Shown one piece after another: positions 1 to 36,908 of a DNA stretch of 64,000 bases. This DNA is from Hirudo medicinalis (Eukaryota; Annelida; Clitellata; Hirudinida; Hirudinidae), in NCBI GenBank assembly GCA_011800805.1, contig MPNW01000118.1, positions 21,922 through 85,921 of the forward strand, in the 5' to 3' direction. Under the pieces are notes generated by a model, which saw only the letters and a list, made by a program, of their open reading frames with translations, was not told the DNA's origin and did not search any database. The first letter of the stretch is position 1. Each line of letters starts with the position of its first letter. Made by a program: the position numbers and the translations under genes.

Positions 1-535
1 AAGATTTATGCCTCTGCTACAAAATAGTTCATGGTTTCGCCCACTACATAAGTTCTGACATCCGATTTTTCTTATCATCTGGAACCCGCAGTCATTCCCT
101 TTGCTTAAGCCAAGAAAAATTTTCCACATAGGCTACACTTCTTCATCAAGCGTGTCATAAAACCCTGGAATTCAACTCCTTGAAATCATAAGCTCCACAG
201 CCTTATCGCACCTCGAATCCTACATTTCTTTCACTTAACAGACTTGACAAACATCTTTTAATTAAAGTACTAATTGTACATTGACCCTGCTAAAGCACTT
301 TACTTTCTTATTTACTATTTGTTTTCATTGTAGTCGTTGATTGACCATTTGTTGAAAATAAATTTATTTCTGGCCATTCCTCTGAGCTTATTAGCTCCTT
401 AGATGACTCTTGAGAGCAGAACTCTCTGCAATTAACTCGCCTCCCTTAAAATATGGGCACCTCCCAATATTTATTTATTTATTATTTTTATTTATTACTT
501 TTGTATTTACGTGACATTGTTGTTTTGTAATTCCA
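1..535. other. Non-coding flank, nothing recognised
   Basis: AT-rich sequence with TTTATT runs near 470-500. No coding exon could be supported. It may hold the 3' part of the gene represented by the candidate exon at 536-789 on the minus strand. Confidence 0.4.
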
Positions 536-789
536 TTAAAATATCACTTCGGAATTTATTAGCAATCTCTTATTATTACTTCCATCGTTCGGTAGGTAGG
601 CCATGACGTAGTGGACGTACATCGTGTCCTCCAGCATGACGTTTATGTAGGTGTAACCCCTGCAGAACTGCCTGACGAAAAGGATGACATGAGAGATGTT
701 TCTGTTGCCGTCGAAGAGTCCGCCACTAACGTTCACTTTGTTGCATAAGATTCCTCTTTTACCCAGAGCCGCGTTATATGTTATCACTT
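536..789 (-). CDS. Candidate terminal coding exon, unknown protein
   Basis: I do not recognise this protein. On the minus strand a good acceptor (ttctgcag) ends at 790 and is followed by an open frame of about 83 codons to a stop near 536. The part from about 600 to 770 is richer in GC than its surroundings and has the codon use of the real exons nearby, with segments such as GGLFDGNRNISHV and DTMYVHYVMAYLP. The exon may instead end at a GTAATA donor right after the LPNDG codons, with the gene continuing out of the window to the left. No upstream exon was found between 790 and the start of BLTP2, which lies on the other strand. It could be a chance open frame. Confidence 0.35.
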
Positions 790-1681
790 CTGCAGAAAAA
801 TTTGAGATCGGTTTAGCTTGGTAATGTACTTAATTTTTATGTACTTGCAGATAGAAATTCATCATAAACTCATGGGGACAGGGCGTCATCAGAAATTTCG
901 GGCCCCTATGTCAATTTGGTAATGGAAAAAGCAAAAAATATGTTTTTTGCCTAGGGGCCTGAGTCCCAGTTAAGCAGCGAACTTTAATAAAAAAAAAGCC
1001 TAGGGTCTAAAATTTGCCTTAAGGCTTAAGAGTATGATGTCACATATGGATGGTCCCTTATGCTAATCAATTCTGATTTCATATGAAATTGATTACTAAC
1101 AAATCATTCAGCTAGAAGAATAATTATGTTTACATCGTATTAATTACAGCAATAGTAAATCAATAATGTAGTATTTCTGACGAAAAGGTGATCTTCAAAT
1201 CCTAATTAATTAAATCATTGGACCTGCAAAATCGATTTGTGAAAACCAAAAATAAAATTCTTCAAAACATGATGGATAATCTACCTTTTATGATGCAAAA
1301 TGCGACGATGATATACAATTTAGAGCAAATAATGATAGAGTGCATAATTTAGAAAATATTTTGTGGCCATTTGTTAAGTTATAATGTTTATTACGTATTA
1401 ATGTTTGGAATGACGTTATCATTAATATAAAGATTCTCATGCGAAAAAAAGTCAAGATGTTGCTATATGGTTAAACAGTCTGAATACATTTTTAAACATT
1501 ATTAAAATACTAATAAAAATTTAGTTTCAAAATTAAGTATTGCTGGAAATGATAAACATTACAATAAATTATCTAAATTCAATGGAAGAAATGTTTAAAA
1601 GTAAATTTAGTTTGTTTACGAATGAGTTCAAACACCTTGTGTTGACAAAATGTTTGCTTTAGGTCAAATTTATTAGAGAAA
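790..1681. other. Region upstream of BLTP2
   Basis: AT-rich, no coding exon found. It must hold the BLTP2 promoter and 5' leader and, if the 536-789 exon is real, an intron or promoter of that gene. A GC-richer patch at 885-965, with gggcccc and aggggcct near its ends, looks like transposon debris but could not be assigned. Confidence 0.35.
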
Positions 1682-26273
<24,592 letters not shown>

Positions 26274-27226
26274 AATCATGATCATTAAAACAAGCTACCT
26301 GATTATTGAAATGAAAATCAATTATTTTATTTTAATCCCACTTATTTGTACCGCTTTTTACATTTCATTTGTCGTGACTGATCATGCATTTTCCTTGTTT
26401 TCTTCTTTTTTCGTTTTCTTGAGATCTGTTTCTGCTTCATCATGGAAAATCAAAGTTCATGAGATTTTTGCTGTTACGTTTCGTTTATTTGCATGACGCG
26501 TGTCGATAGTTCGTAAATTTTTTTCAATGCTAATATATTTGATTTGCTTCACATTGAGACCTGTTCTTGTATTAACTACCGATCTGACGAATTGCGATTT
26601 TTTTTTACAATTTGTGGCACTTAAATAAGGCACTAATTCGAGAGGTTGCTTTAAATACGAGGATATTTTACTCATCGTCCGTTAAAAAAAGTCAAACAAG
26701 TATTTGTTCCGCGATCATTCTTATTTGTTTTTGTGATTCGCTTTGGGGTCCTCATATGAAGTAATACAGCAAGTAGTAATAAGTACTAGTAAGTTCAACC
26801 AACCTGATTTTGACATCAGGATGGGCTAGGGCTTATCAGCGGATTGGATAATGAGAATAGTTTCCACTTCTGGGTATTTTAGGCGGCAGAAAATTAAGAT
26901 TTACTTTCAATTTGCTTATAATGAAACAAGAAATACTGTTCGAGAATTTGCGCTTGAGATTCAAGAAGCGCATCATTTTTCAAGTTGTGGAAAACATGAT
27001 CGATTCCAAAAATTGCATTAAATAATATTTTAAATTTATTTTTATACAAATTATTCAGACGAAAGGTCGTCACGTCATGACGCATCTCGTCTGCCACGTG
27101 TGCAAATGTGGCACAGCATCTTTCACAGCCCCAATCCGCTTCGACTCCGTGTAAACAAACTTGTCTTTCGGCTGAGCGCTTGTTGAAAGTGTGGTTTGGA
27201 GTTCTTGTTTCGAGGAGAATTTCATC
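26274..27226. other. BLTP2 3' flank and KDEL receptor promoter region
   Basis: Mostly AT-rich with no supported exon. The stretch 27060-27226 is GC-richer and is the likely promoter and 5' leader of the KDEL receptor. A 122-codon open frame on the minus strand (27262-26894) overlaps it and is judged a shadow. Confidence 0.4.
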
Positions 27227-29428
27227 ATGAATATTTTCCGTCTCGTCGGTGACCTGAGCCATTTGGCTGCAATAATAATTCTCCTGCTAAAAATATGGAA
27301 ATCTCGATCCTGTGCAGGTAAGTCTTTCCCTATGGCGGCTTCGCCGGCCTTGCTCAGAAAAAGCTTAAAGGAATAAAAACAGGCTTTATTTAGTTGTTGT
27401 TTGTGAAATCTTAGGGCATTTGGATTGCATTGAGAAGTTGAAATTTCATTTGCGTCAATTTTGTCGAACTTTGAATTCCCAAGATTCTGAGTAATGGAGG
27501 AGATGTGAAAATGCGGAATTTGTCTAAGTCGACAGACATATTACAAAAATGTAACAATTTATTTAATTTTAACATTACTGCATGAATTTAAGGAAATTGC
27601 TAAAGAATTTTCGAACTTCATTGTGTCTGTATAAGGTTCAGACTTAACAATTCGTTACTGTAATTTTTGGTACACCTTTAACTTACAGAGAAGTTTTAAT
27701 CAATTTATAATTTGTGATATGATGCCAATTAAGCAACACATATTGAATTCAGCAGTTCAGCTTTAAAATGAATTGAGCCAATGGAGTGGATAGTGAATTA
27801 AACTTGAATGTAATCTGACTGATGGTGTGCAATATGTTTTTATGGCAAATTTCAAAAGATGTGCCTTAGCCACATCTTCATTGTATCCTAATAGCTTGTG
27901 ACACAGTTTTGATGTTTGGTTTGTATCTGCTATTTGTGGCAGAAATAATGAAAATGACAGTCTAATATAAAAAAATGTTAAAAAAAAAAAATTCATAAAG
28001 GTTGAACACTTTTCTCATTTAGGCTTGTCAGGCAAGTCGCAGATAATGTTTGCAATGGTGTACACCACGAGATACTTGGATCTGTTCACAACCTTCGTGT
28101 CGCTGTACAACTCCGTCATGAAGGTCATCTTTGTGGTTTCGTCTTATGTCACTGTGTACCTCATGTACTCTAAGTTCAAGGCCACCTATGACGGTAACCA
28201 TGACACATTCAGAGTTGAGTTCCTCGTCACTCCCGTGGCAGGCCTGGCTGTCCTCATCAATCATGAACTCTCATTCCTGGAGGTTTGGACATTTGTTGCA
28301 TTACAATAAATTAAAATGAATGAACTAGTAAATCTCATTAAATTTATTATAATTAGTTGTATTAGCCTCATTGAAGGAGTTATTGTACTTCTAGCTTTAG
28401 ATTCTGTATACCTGTTTGCATTGAGATTATTGCACTGATACGTTTGCTACGGCAAATGCTTGGTTGTCTGTCTTGTGTTATACATTATCATAAATTATGA
28501 TAATTGTGTGACTCATTTGCTCTAATCCAAATTGATACTCAATCGATATGGGCTAAAAAAGAACCAAAAGCAGCCTTACGACGCAAAAGCAGTCAGCAAC
28601 ATCTGCTTATGCAAATGCATCAAAAAATCCAATTGATGGTGATTGCTTTTGGTGAACATCCAGACATGCATTATTTGCATGTGTTTAACATGTCAGGTGT
28701 TAGTCACATAATCACATCCTCTCGAATCATACCCTCCTTACCCACTTAATAATAATAATACAGAGATATTCCTATTATTATTATTATTATTATTATTACA
28801 TGATGCTATTGGCTAATATCTTTAGATCCTGTGGACCTTCTCCATCTACTTGGAATCAGTGGCCATTCTTCCTCAGCTGTTCATGATCAGCAAGACTGGA
28901 GAGGCAGAGACCATCACCAGCCACTACCTGTTTGCCCTGGCATCTACAGAGCCCTTTACATCCTCAACTGGGTCTACCGCTACTACACGGAGAGCTTCTT
29001 TGACCTGATTGCCGTGGTGGCCGGTTGCGTCCAGACCGTGCTCTATTGCGACTTCTTCTATCTCTACATCACCAAGGGTTGGTCGTCCAATGCTGATGTC
29101 TAACACAGCATCTAATGTAATATATGTTATTTTGGCAATTTGGTGAAGCTCTATCAAGAAACTCAGATTGTTTTTGTGGAGGCACTGTGATATAAAAACA
29201 TTGTTCCATGAACAAGTGACATTGGAGAATGCATGAAAATGCCTAAACATTTTAAGAGTGCCAAAACTCGAGAAGCACGATCAGTCTGACTCAACCCTTG
29301 TCCTTTATGCATGGACTGAAGTGCTCAAACTAATTGATCAATTAATATTAATTACTCTACTTGTTAATAGATGGATTTTATCCTTATTTTCAGTATGGAA
29401 GGGCAAGAGATTGACCATCCCAGCCTGA
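27227..29428 (+). CDS. KDELR2: ER lumen protein-retaining receptor (KDEL receptor), four exons, one apparent frameshift
   Basis: The seven-helix KDEL receptor binds escaped ER proteins in the Golgi and returns them in COPI vesicles. Exons: 27227-27317, 28023-28282, 28826-29077, 29394-29428. With one base restored it encodes 212 residues, the family's exact length. Ligand-pocket residues Arg5, His12, Arg47 and Asp50 are present, as are the [13 protein letters not shown] and [10 protein letters not shown] signatures. The short last exon gives [11 protein letters not shown], which keeps the lysine-bearing tail used for retrieval. At 28935-28942 the sequence reads ccctggcatc where the family needs ALGIYRALY, so one G is missing. 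This is more likely a sequence error than a dead gene, because both sides are intact. Ortholog number (KDELR1, 2 or 3) is not settled; invertebrates usually have one. Confidence 0.95.
28770..28799. repeat. (ATT)n tract
   Basis: Short ATT run in KDEL receptor intron 2. Confidence 0.6.
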
Positions 29429-30219
29429 GGAGAGATTGCGAAGCAGTGTCCAAAGTTTTTTAGTCCACGTTAAATTGGTTCAGAGCCGTAGTTTGGAGGA
29501 CAAGTTTTGAATTTAAAAAGACAATAACAATTATCTTCACTACCCTCAATTTGACCATAATTGTTGCTATTATTACAGGCATCGTCCGTTATCGTAATCC
29601 CTATTATTTCATTGTTATCTCATTATATGCCCCCGACAGTACGTTCAGGGAAGTCCTTCGTACGACGCGACGGTCAAAAGCCACAGCTTAAGAGACTTCT
29701 GACAAAAGATGCCCGCAGATCGAACCTTCTGTGTTTTTCGTTGTCGGTCACATGTAGTTTGAAATTACTTTGTTGGTTAATGGATGTCGCGCAGACGTGC
29801 CTGTGTTTTCTCGTTTGTTGAACACAAATCGGCATAAAGGGAGAGGGCAGTGCCTTTAGATTTCTCTTACGCGAAGGAGAATGGCTCCAGATGATGAACT
29901 TCACGCAAAGTAACGAACACTAGGTTGTTGCAATTCTTTGGCATTCAGAAATGTCGAAATCATAGCTCAAAGAGCTCCAAAAGCAGAGCATCTAAAGCAA
30001 CAGATATGTCTCGAAATACGGGACTTAATGACCCGATTCCCTTTGAAACTCCTTATGTGGTCCAACCCACGTTCGACAGTGCACAAATAACTGATCGCTG
30101 AAGAAGTAACTAATAGAACAAGAGCATTCAGATGACTGCCTTTACACTCAAAATCAATACAAGTAATTTTTGCAAAAGAGTTGTGGGAAAAAATGGATGT
30201 CGTTGGTTCGATGATCCTC
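29429..30219. other. Convergent 3' flanks of KDEL receptor and TIMM23
   Basis: Both neighbouring genes end towards this stretch, so it should hold two 3' untranslated regions. Small open frames occur (29561-29821 among others) but none has splice support or a recognisable product. Confidence 0.4.
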
Positions 30220-32569
30220 TTAAAATCCTGTCATGTTTTTGACGCGTTCTCTGCTGGTGACGAGACAGTAGATTAGCGAAATGCCAAGACCTGCGGCTCC
30301 CCCCCTCAAACATTTCTTCAAGCCACCTGGGAAGGAAAGGTGTCGAAGTCAGTTTCACATCTGCACGTTCGCCAGTAAGATCACATTGTGATCGTAGCTA
30401 TTGAACCTCAATTTCAAACAAGTTGGAACAAATGCCTTCCAGGAGGCCTTCACCAAGAAGGAGACATGGCATTTCCATGAAAGGCATCCAAAAAAAGTAA
30501 CGAAAGCTCACCGAACGATTTGTAGAGGAGGCCAGTTGCAGTAGCAGCAGTGACGGTGTTTATTTCATCGTCTACTTGCCTCGCGCTCGAAAGGGCCACG
30601 CCAAATGCACTGTATAAGAGGGCTGCAAGGATCGAACAAACAACTGTCAGTAACTAAAATATGAAAAACTTGAAACAAATATCAAAAGTCCTAGTAGTTC
30701 GTGATTCTTAAGAGACCTACACTTCGAAAAACATAAACTCAATAGGATAATCATTTAATAATTTGTACTTAACAAATGTATAATTGCTTCCATGCAATCG
30801 ATATAGCAAACTAATTTCAAATGGTTCCCCATTGAAACATGAAAATTGCACATAATGAAGGGTCGGCGAAAGAATCCCTGCAAACTCACCAATGGTGCCG
30901 ATGGACTGGGCCGACGAGCCACCCTTCTTGACAATGAAATTGATCAACCTGAATGAACAATGAGCATTTATGCTGGGCAGGATTCAAAACATGAATAAAG
31001 GCATTTATATTTCGGACACCAATTACATACTAATGATCTACAATGATATCGAATAAGGTTAAGGTTATTTTATCATAATCATCATCTCTCAAATAAGAAA
31101 CTCACTGAGTTCTCCTGATGGGTCCAGTGATGTTCGCCATCTTTGTCTCCTTCAACCCCTGGAGAAACCCATACGTCCCACCAGCACCAGCACCTGAGCA
31201 AAAGTTGAAAATGTGATGACTGCAATAAAAGCTACCTTAGAATGAAATTTATAATGGATTTTCACATGGTTAGTTGCAACACTCCACCACCTTGTCTTAT
31301 CATCTCAAAGAGTACAAAATTAACGTATTCTAATAGCTCAACATTGGTTTATTTTAGTAGCTCAAAGTAGTGTCATTCTGGATATTTAAGACGGACCGTC
31401 ATTGTTTGCATCGGTCACACAACTGAACAGCAAATGAAGTACATTTAGTTCTTTAGACTCAATGGATCAATTTTGGATCAATCAATAACTCAATCAATGA
31501 AAAAGTTTTGAAAATCACAGTAACAGACCCAAAATGTTGCCTGCCAACCAAAAAGTAAATAAGAAATAGACAAATGAAAACAACCAACCTATGCACATTG
31601 ATCCTCCAATCTGACTGAATGCCAACTCAAACCTTCCCCTCTTTGGGCCACTTAAAGGCTGAAGTGAGAGGTACTGAGGTTCAGTGTCCTTGAAAGGAAA
31701 TGGTTATGTTTAATTAATCAGCGTGCAATGCCAATTCATACATGTTTAAAGTTCAACACTATGCATATAAAAATATTCTACTTCCATTGAACAATTGAGT
31801 TAACATTACAAGTTACTGGCCCAATGTACTCAATTAATATCATTAAATTTTTAGCTTAAATATTCATAAAAAAGAAAACAATTGAAATTGCATCAGACAG
31901 ATGCCATCCCTAAATGAGTACAAAATCCAATCTTACATGTGAAGTTAGCCTACTCAGCTAATTCACATACACAATTTAATAAAGCAACCAAAATTTACTA
32001 AATAGCCTTCGTGATTTAAGTGAAAAAAAATTGAGGTGTCAAAATGTAAGGAATAAAATGTCCATAAACTCACAACGTTAACCAGATATGACGGATCAAT
32101 GTTCATATAAGGGGATCCAATTGAAGAGACTGAAAAATTACAACATTATTTTTCAATTGACTTGTCACATAAATATCAGATGTTGATTGCACAATGTTAA
32201 TACCACCAACAAGCATACATATGGATAATTGTGGACAAACAAGAAATAAAGCTTTGCAGTACTAGTTCCATCAAAAAAATTGCTACAGTATAACTAAGCC
32301 AGTCAAATAAAAACATGGTTAGCCTCCTTGATTTTAAATTTATTCTTAGTCAAACGGATGAACACAGTCAAAGAAAATGTCCACTTGCAAAAATACATTT
32401 AAAGCAAAAAAAAGTCATATTTTAACAAAAAATTATTAGTGACTACAAAACCATGTCCTCTGACAAAGTTTAATAATGAGCGTGTCCTTCAGCATGCGGC
32501 ATTAAGGTTGGAAGAAAATCCGTTATTTATAGTTGAATATATCTTACCTCCTAAAAAATTTCCGTCCAT
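30220..32569 (-). CDS. TIMM23: Mitochondrial import inner membrane translocase subunit Tim23, seven exons
   Basis: Tim23 is the core of the TIM23 complex, which takes presequence proteins across or into the inner mitochondrial membrane. Exons in reading order: 32569-32548, 32129-32074, 31688-31589, 31193-31106, 30948-30890, 30622-30512, 30326-30220. They give 543 nt, or 180 residues; human Tim23 has 209, so the N-terminal intermembrane-space part is shorter. Matching segments are GSPYMNIDPSYLVN, RGRFELAFSQIGGSMCIGAG, TYGFLQGLKETKM, NTVTAATATGLLYKS and GGLKKCLRGGAAGLGISL. The glycine-rich GxxxG-type helices typical of the Tim17/22/23 family are visible. The ATG at 32569 begins a seven-codon exon and is the only start that keeps phase. 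Confidence 0.92.
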
Positions 32570-33450
32570 TGTGATATGACCAAAATTAAAGTTTCTAGTT
32601 TAATCGGCAGAACGACTATTTGTGAGCTTTTAGAAACCACGCAACACACAGTCAACCGAAGTGGTCTTGTTTTTCATTAGATTCAAAAACACTGATTAGT
32701 AAAAGAACAATAACTTTTATTTTTAAAATTGTATCAGTGCAATCAAAATTTAATAAAATTTAAATAAATGTTCTGCATTTAAACAAATTTTAAAATTGTA
32801 TTGGACACAGCAACTGCAAAGATGTTCATAACTTGTGCCGTTGTTATGGTCTGGCCACACATTTAGCGTTTTCCATAATATTTACAATCCCAAAATATTT
32901 TTTATTTACCACAAACTTTTTTCAAAACTAAGACGGAACAATTCACTTTTGTTCTGCTAAGGTAACATAGCATGCAAATGACCAGGGTCGGATTTAGGCA
33001 TGGTCGTGATGTGTCACTGCACGGGGCCGCCACCTGGTTAAAACCGGCGTTGAAAATGACAATGACAATGAGTATGATCATAGCGTCGTGTTCCAGTGGA
33101 ACTTCAAGACCACTTCAATACTGAGGACAGCTTTCGTAGAAGAGGAATGTTTTTAAGGCAATGTGAAGTTCTTGAGAACATACTTGGCAATCGCGAAACT
33201 AGACTGAATCAATGTTGATAAATGAAATGTGTCTGCTCATCAGTGAGTCAAAGGACAGTTCTCAGGAATGAATAAGATAACGATTAGGCGTTCTGGGCCA
33301 ATTTCATTAGATGCAGCAGTCAGTTAAGTTTGATGATATTATGGCTGATACATGGCTGTATTATGATATTGTTGCTAATGGAGTCAAAAAAAATTAAGAG
33401 AAAACCAACTAGCCCTATTTTATTACACAATTTAATTAAACTACAATAAT
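32570..33450. other. Intergenic, with one transposon-end-like repeat
   Basis: Lies between the TIMM23 start and the 3' end of the channel gene. AT-rich and without exons, except for a GC-rich repeat segment at 32985-33055 listed separately. Confidence 0.4.
32985..33055 (+). mobile_element. DNA-transposon-end-like repeat (cagggtcggatttaggcatgg)
   Basis: Shares its opening 20 or so bases with segments at 34850, 35335 (inverted) and 36118 (inverted). The family of similar ends, in both orientations and GC-rich against an AT-rich background, suggests remains of a non-autonomous DNA transposon, possibly hAT-like. No target duplication was verified. Confidence 0.45.
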
Positions 33451-36400
33451 CTAAAAGAAAGACATTGATTCTCTATAAATGTCGGAATCGTCTTGTGCTC
33501 CGAAAAACGCCAATTCTGGGTTTCTGTCGGGTTGGAAGTGGATCCAAAATATGAAGACGATGTTGAAAATCAATTGAAGTGATGCGTAAACGGCACAAGC
33601 TATATAATCGTTCAACCTTTTCAACTGGTTAATCACGTTCAAATATCTACCAGAATAAAAGTTCAGTTAAGTAATTATAATTGTAAAATGGAATAGGGTT
33701 TTATGAAATATATAAATAATTTATCTTTGTAAGAACCTGAGCTCTCCTGCCATGTTTCTGAAAGTGTGATACAGAAGGACCACACAATGGCTGAACATGC
33801 TGCACGTGTGATACACGTCCTAGTAAATATGTTGTTGAGTTGACGGCGAATGTTTAAATATAATTAAATCGTTTGTTTTTCCCTCATAACTTTACAGACA
33901 TGGATACTTAAATTATTTTTACGATTGATTTGTTTTTAGGGTGAGTGTTATGTATGAATATGATAGCACGGGCACATTTAGTTCATGAAGACGTATTTAA
34001 AGAAACAGGTCATGTTCTATAAATGAATGGATTGAGGATGGATGATCGGTTGGTTAAGATAAGATGAGGAAAACAGATTGATTGCTCTCACCACTGAGGT
34101 AAAGGCGAATTCTGGGCTTGGCGTAAATATGAGGTTCTTGATGAAAACAGACATGCACAAAGACAGAACGCAGCAGTTGACCTTCTGGTGGGGGTTGTTC
34201 TGATCAACCAGTGTCACCAAGGGTATGCAGGTCAAGAGGAACTGAAATAATGATATAATGAAACAATTGCTACAAATAAAAAAAAAATAACGGAATTGAG
34301 ACATGGCAATGAAGTTGACATTTTGTAGACAACATGATAAGAAGCGGGCCAATAACTTGTCAATAGCTCGTCATCCTACAATATCCAACCCTTTTCAACA
34401 AAATTACAAAAGCAACGAATAAATAAACCTCAAAGATAAAGTAATTGAGGTGAAATCCAAGAGTCTTCCTCATCGCCAGAACTTCAATGAATACGCCAAG
34501 TCCTTGGGCGTCCAAGTCATAAATTCTTCCTCCTTTGATCATGGAACTGTAGACGAATACTTCATTGTTGATCTTGTCGTTCTCGACAACGTTGAGCACC
34601 ACGTTTCTCTTCTGCAGCTCCATCATGATGTTGATTTCCTCGGGACTCAGACGAGATAGTATGATGAACTTCAACTTCTTATTTTTGAAAATCATTTGTC
34701 GTCATTATTATTATTGTTATTAATTGTTATTTAATTAATCAATATATTGATTAGCGAAAGGTAATTACTTAACGACATGATTAGGCATGTAAAACAATAC
34801 CAGAAAGGGATGGTGAGCTGAGACATAAATACTGAGAAGCGCCGGATTTACTAGATGGAGGCCCTGGTGTGGTGGTGGAGGCCCAAAGGCCACTACACCG
34901 GTCTCATTCGCCGGCTAGTCGCCATGGCCGATTGGCAACTTCCTTAGAGTTACAGTAGCGGAACAAGGGCAGAGACCAGCAAATGCAATGAAAGATTACC
35001 TAAATAGGACACAGTTGCAGCGAAGATGAAAACAACAACTTCTACTTACAATGAACCGAGAAAGAGAGTTATAAAGCTAAATTAGCATGAGAAGAAAAAA
35101 TATTTAATTTTTTTCCAATTTACCTAAACTCTAAATTATCAAAATAAATCAAATTAAGATGGATGTAAGAAGATCTGGTACACTTTGTGTGGTCGCTCTA
35201 GTCAAAACTACTCAGCCAAACTAAAAGAAAATTATGTGAAAATTAATAATGATGATTTTCAAAATAATTCATCGTTCAATGAACATAAATCACTCTGAAA
35301 TGCAAGTTGAAATATTTTTCTTTGGTTAGTGGCACAACCCGACCATGCCTAAATCTGAGACTGAATGAATACATGAATGAATTTCCAAGGATGCATGTGA
35401 AATGATTATGCCACTCTGTGTACGCCGTTTGTTCCCCAATTTTCTTTTCAACCAATCAGTCCATTGCAGAATTTTTTCAAATTTTAGGAACCATGTTATT
35501 ACAATGACAACCATGGTGATTGAGAAGCGGAGCAGGTACTAAAATTGACTTGTAGTCGTTAAGTGTCTGCCAAGCTAGAATTTACCTGTAAAGCTTTTTG
35601 AAATATAACTTGTTTAATAATCAACTTGTAATTAGCCATGAATAATTAATTGCTGAATAATAATAATATTAATATTAATAATAATAATATTGAAATAAAA
35701 ATGGTTGGAATCGTCACAACCTTAAAATAGCACCACAGTTTCCACTCACGTGGGTGTCGAAGGGATAGTACTTCCAGTTCATGGGGCTGGAAAAGGTTCC
35801 AGCCAATCGCATGTCTTGGACGGCCACCATCCCATCCACGGCAGCCATCTTGGCATTGGTGATTTCAGCATTTTCGTAATATACTTCCAGCATATTTTCG
35901 ATGTAAAGCTGGGGAGACCACTTTTCTTTACCCTATTTGGCGATGACGATGACCGTGAACCAAAATGCATTTTGTAATATGGATTATTAAGCATGCTAAA
36001 ATTGTATTTTCGCTGTTAAAAATGTCGGTAAAAAAGTTTTCTTTGCTTTATGGGGGTCCCTAATTGGTGGAGGCCCCTGTCAACTGCTACATCCCGACCG
36101 TCCTAAATCCGGCACTGTTATAAATGCATCAATAGTGTAAAAGGCTTAAAAATATGGTGTACAAAACAATCGATTGTATTATTGGTAGTAGCTGATAAGC
36201 AATTGTTGTTGTCATCTTTCAATTACAATTTTTCAGTTAGAGCACTGAATTTTTGATCTTTGTTATTTTTTTTCCTTTATTGAGCAGAGCAAGAAAATAA
36301 ACAACATGAATATACAAAAAAAACAAACAAAAATTATGCCCGCTCAAGTTGATCCTAAGGGATTAGTATCCCGCTCTCTGGACAACCCATACCATATTTA

Positions 36401-36908
36401 AAAAACATTGAATTGTGACTATGGGTCTATTATTTGTGGACGGAGAGTGAATGAGATGTCAGAGAAATGATGGCGAATTAATAATGAAGTGTTTGAGCAT
36501 GCGTTTAAAAGAAGATAGGTTCGGCTTAGAAAATATTATGGCTGGGATTTTTGAATATATTTTAGGGCCCGAGCATGTGATGGAATGAAGTAGTGTGTTG
36601 GATTTGGCAAAGGATGATTTGTATTTTGGGATGGGATATTTCATTTTCTAATGTATTCAATGATATTAATAAATAAATACTACAGAGAAAATACTTATTT
36701 TATTTAACTTGCCACTTATTTCATATGGTAGTTCAGAAATGAATTTATCAATTTATTTACAAAAAACGAATTTGTGCACCTTTTGGTTTCTGATGTGCTT
36801 CCAAGATATCTTAAGGAAGATCTCCGCATTGAACTGTTCTTTGTTTAGGTCGACGTCGGTTATCCGAACTCCCATGATTTTCAGAAAGACTTCATTTATT
36901 GTCTTCAT
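33451..36908 (-). CDS. Divergent pentameric ligand-gated ion channel subunit lacking Cys-loop cysteines
   Basis: Exons in reading order: 36908-36780, 35920-35750, 34677-34429, 34241-34092, 33819-33737, 33646-33451, phase-consistent, about 325 residues. The ligand-binding half has the expected order: a first strand with VRITDVDLN, an ISW strand end, WSPQLYIEN, a GTFSSPMNW strand and YYPFDTH, the FPFD-type motif of the loop. Here the cysteine that normally follows that motif is absent (THKLKFIILS), and so is its partner. Four hydrophobic segments follow: LGFHLNYFIFEFLLTCIP, a KVNCCVLSLCMSVFIKNLIF second segment lining the presumed pore, a third with CVVLLYHTF, and IACAVYASLQLIFNIVFIFW. The cytoplasmic loop is very short. 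No signal peptide is seen: the ATG at 36908 may be internal and a 5' exon may be missing. Ligand and ion selectivity cannot be told. Confidence 0.72.
34848..34910 (+). mobile_element. DNA-transposon-end-like repeat in the channel gene intron
   Basis: gcgccggatttactagatgg followed by GC-rich ggaggccc repeats. It resembles the inverted end at 36118 (cctaaatccggcactg on the plus strand). Confidence 0.4.
35330..35370 (-). mobile_element. DNA-transposon-end-like repeat, inverted
   Basis: On the minus strand it reads cagatttaggcatggtcggg, close to the repeat at 32988. It falls in the third-exon-side intron of the channel gene and explains most of a 62-codon open frame there. Confidence 0.4.
36030..36120 (-). 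mobile_element. DNA-transposon-end-like repeat, inverted
   Basis: On the minus strand it starts cagtgccggatttaggacgg and continues through ggggcctcc into a poly-A/T-rich part. It is an inverted match to the segment at 34848 and lies in the first intron of the channel gene model. Confidence 0.45.

Noticed and set aside
26894..27262. 122-codon open frame on the minus strand
   Set aside because: It runs antisense to KDEL receptor exon 1 and its leader, has no splice support and no recognised motif.
35921..35994. FWFTVIVIAK frame just upstream of the channel exon, with an in-frame TAG before the exon
   Set aside because: At first read as a pseudogene stop, but the exon starting at 35920 after an AG joins the 36780 exon in phase without this stretch, so it is intron.
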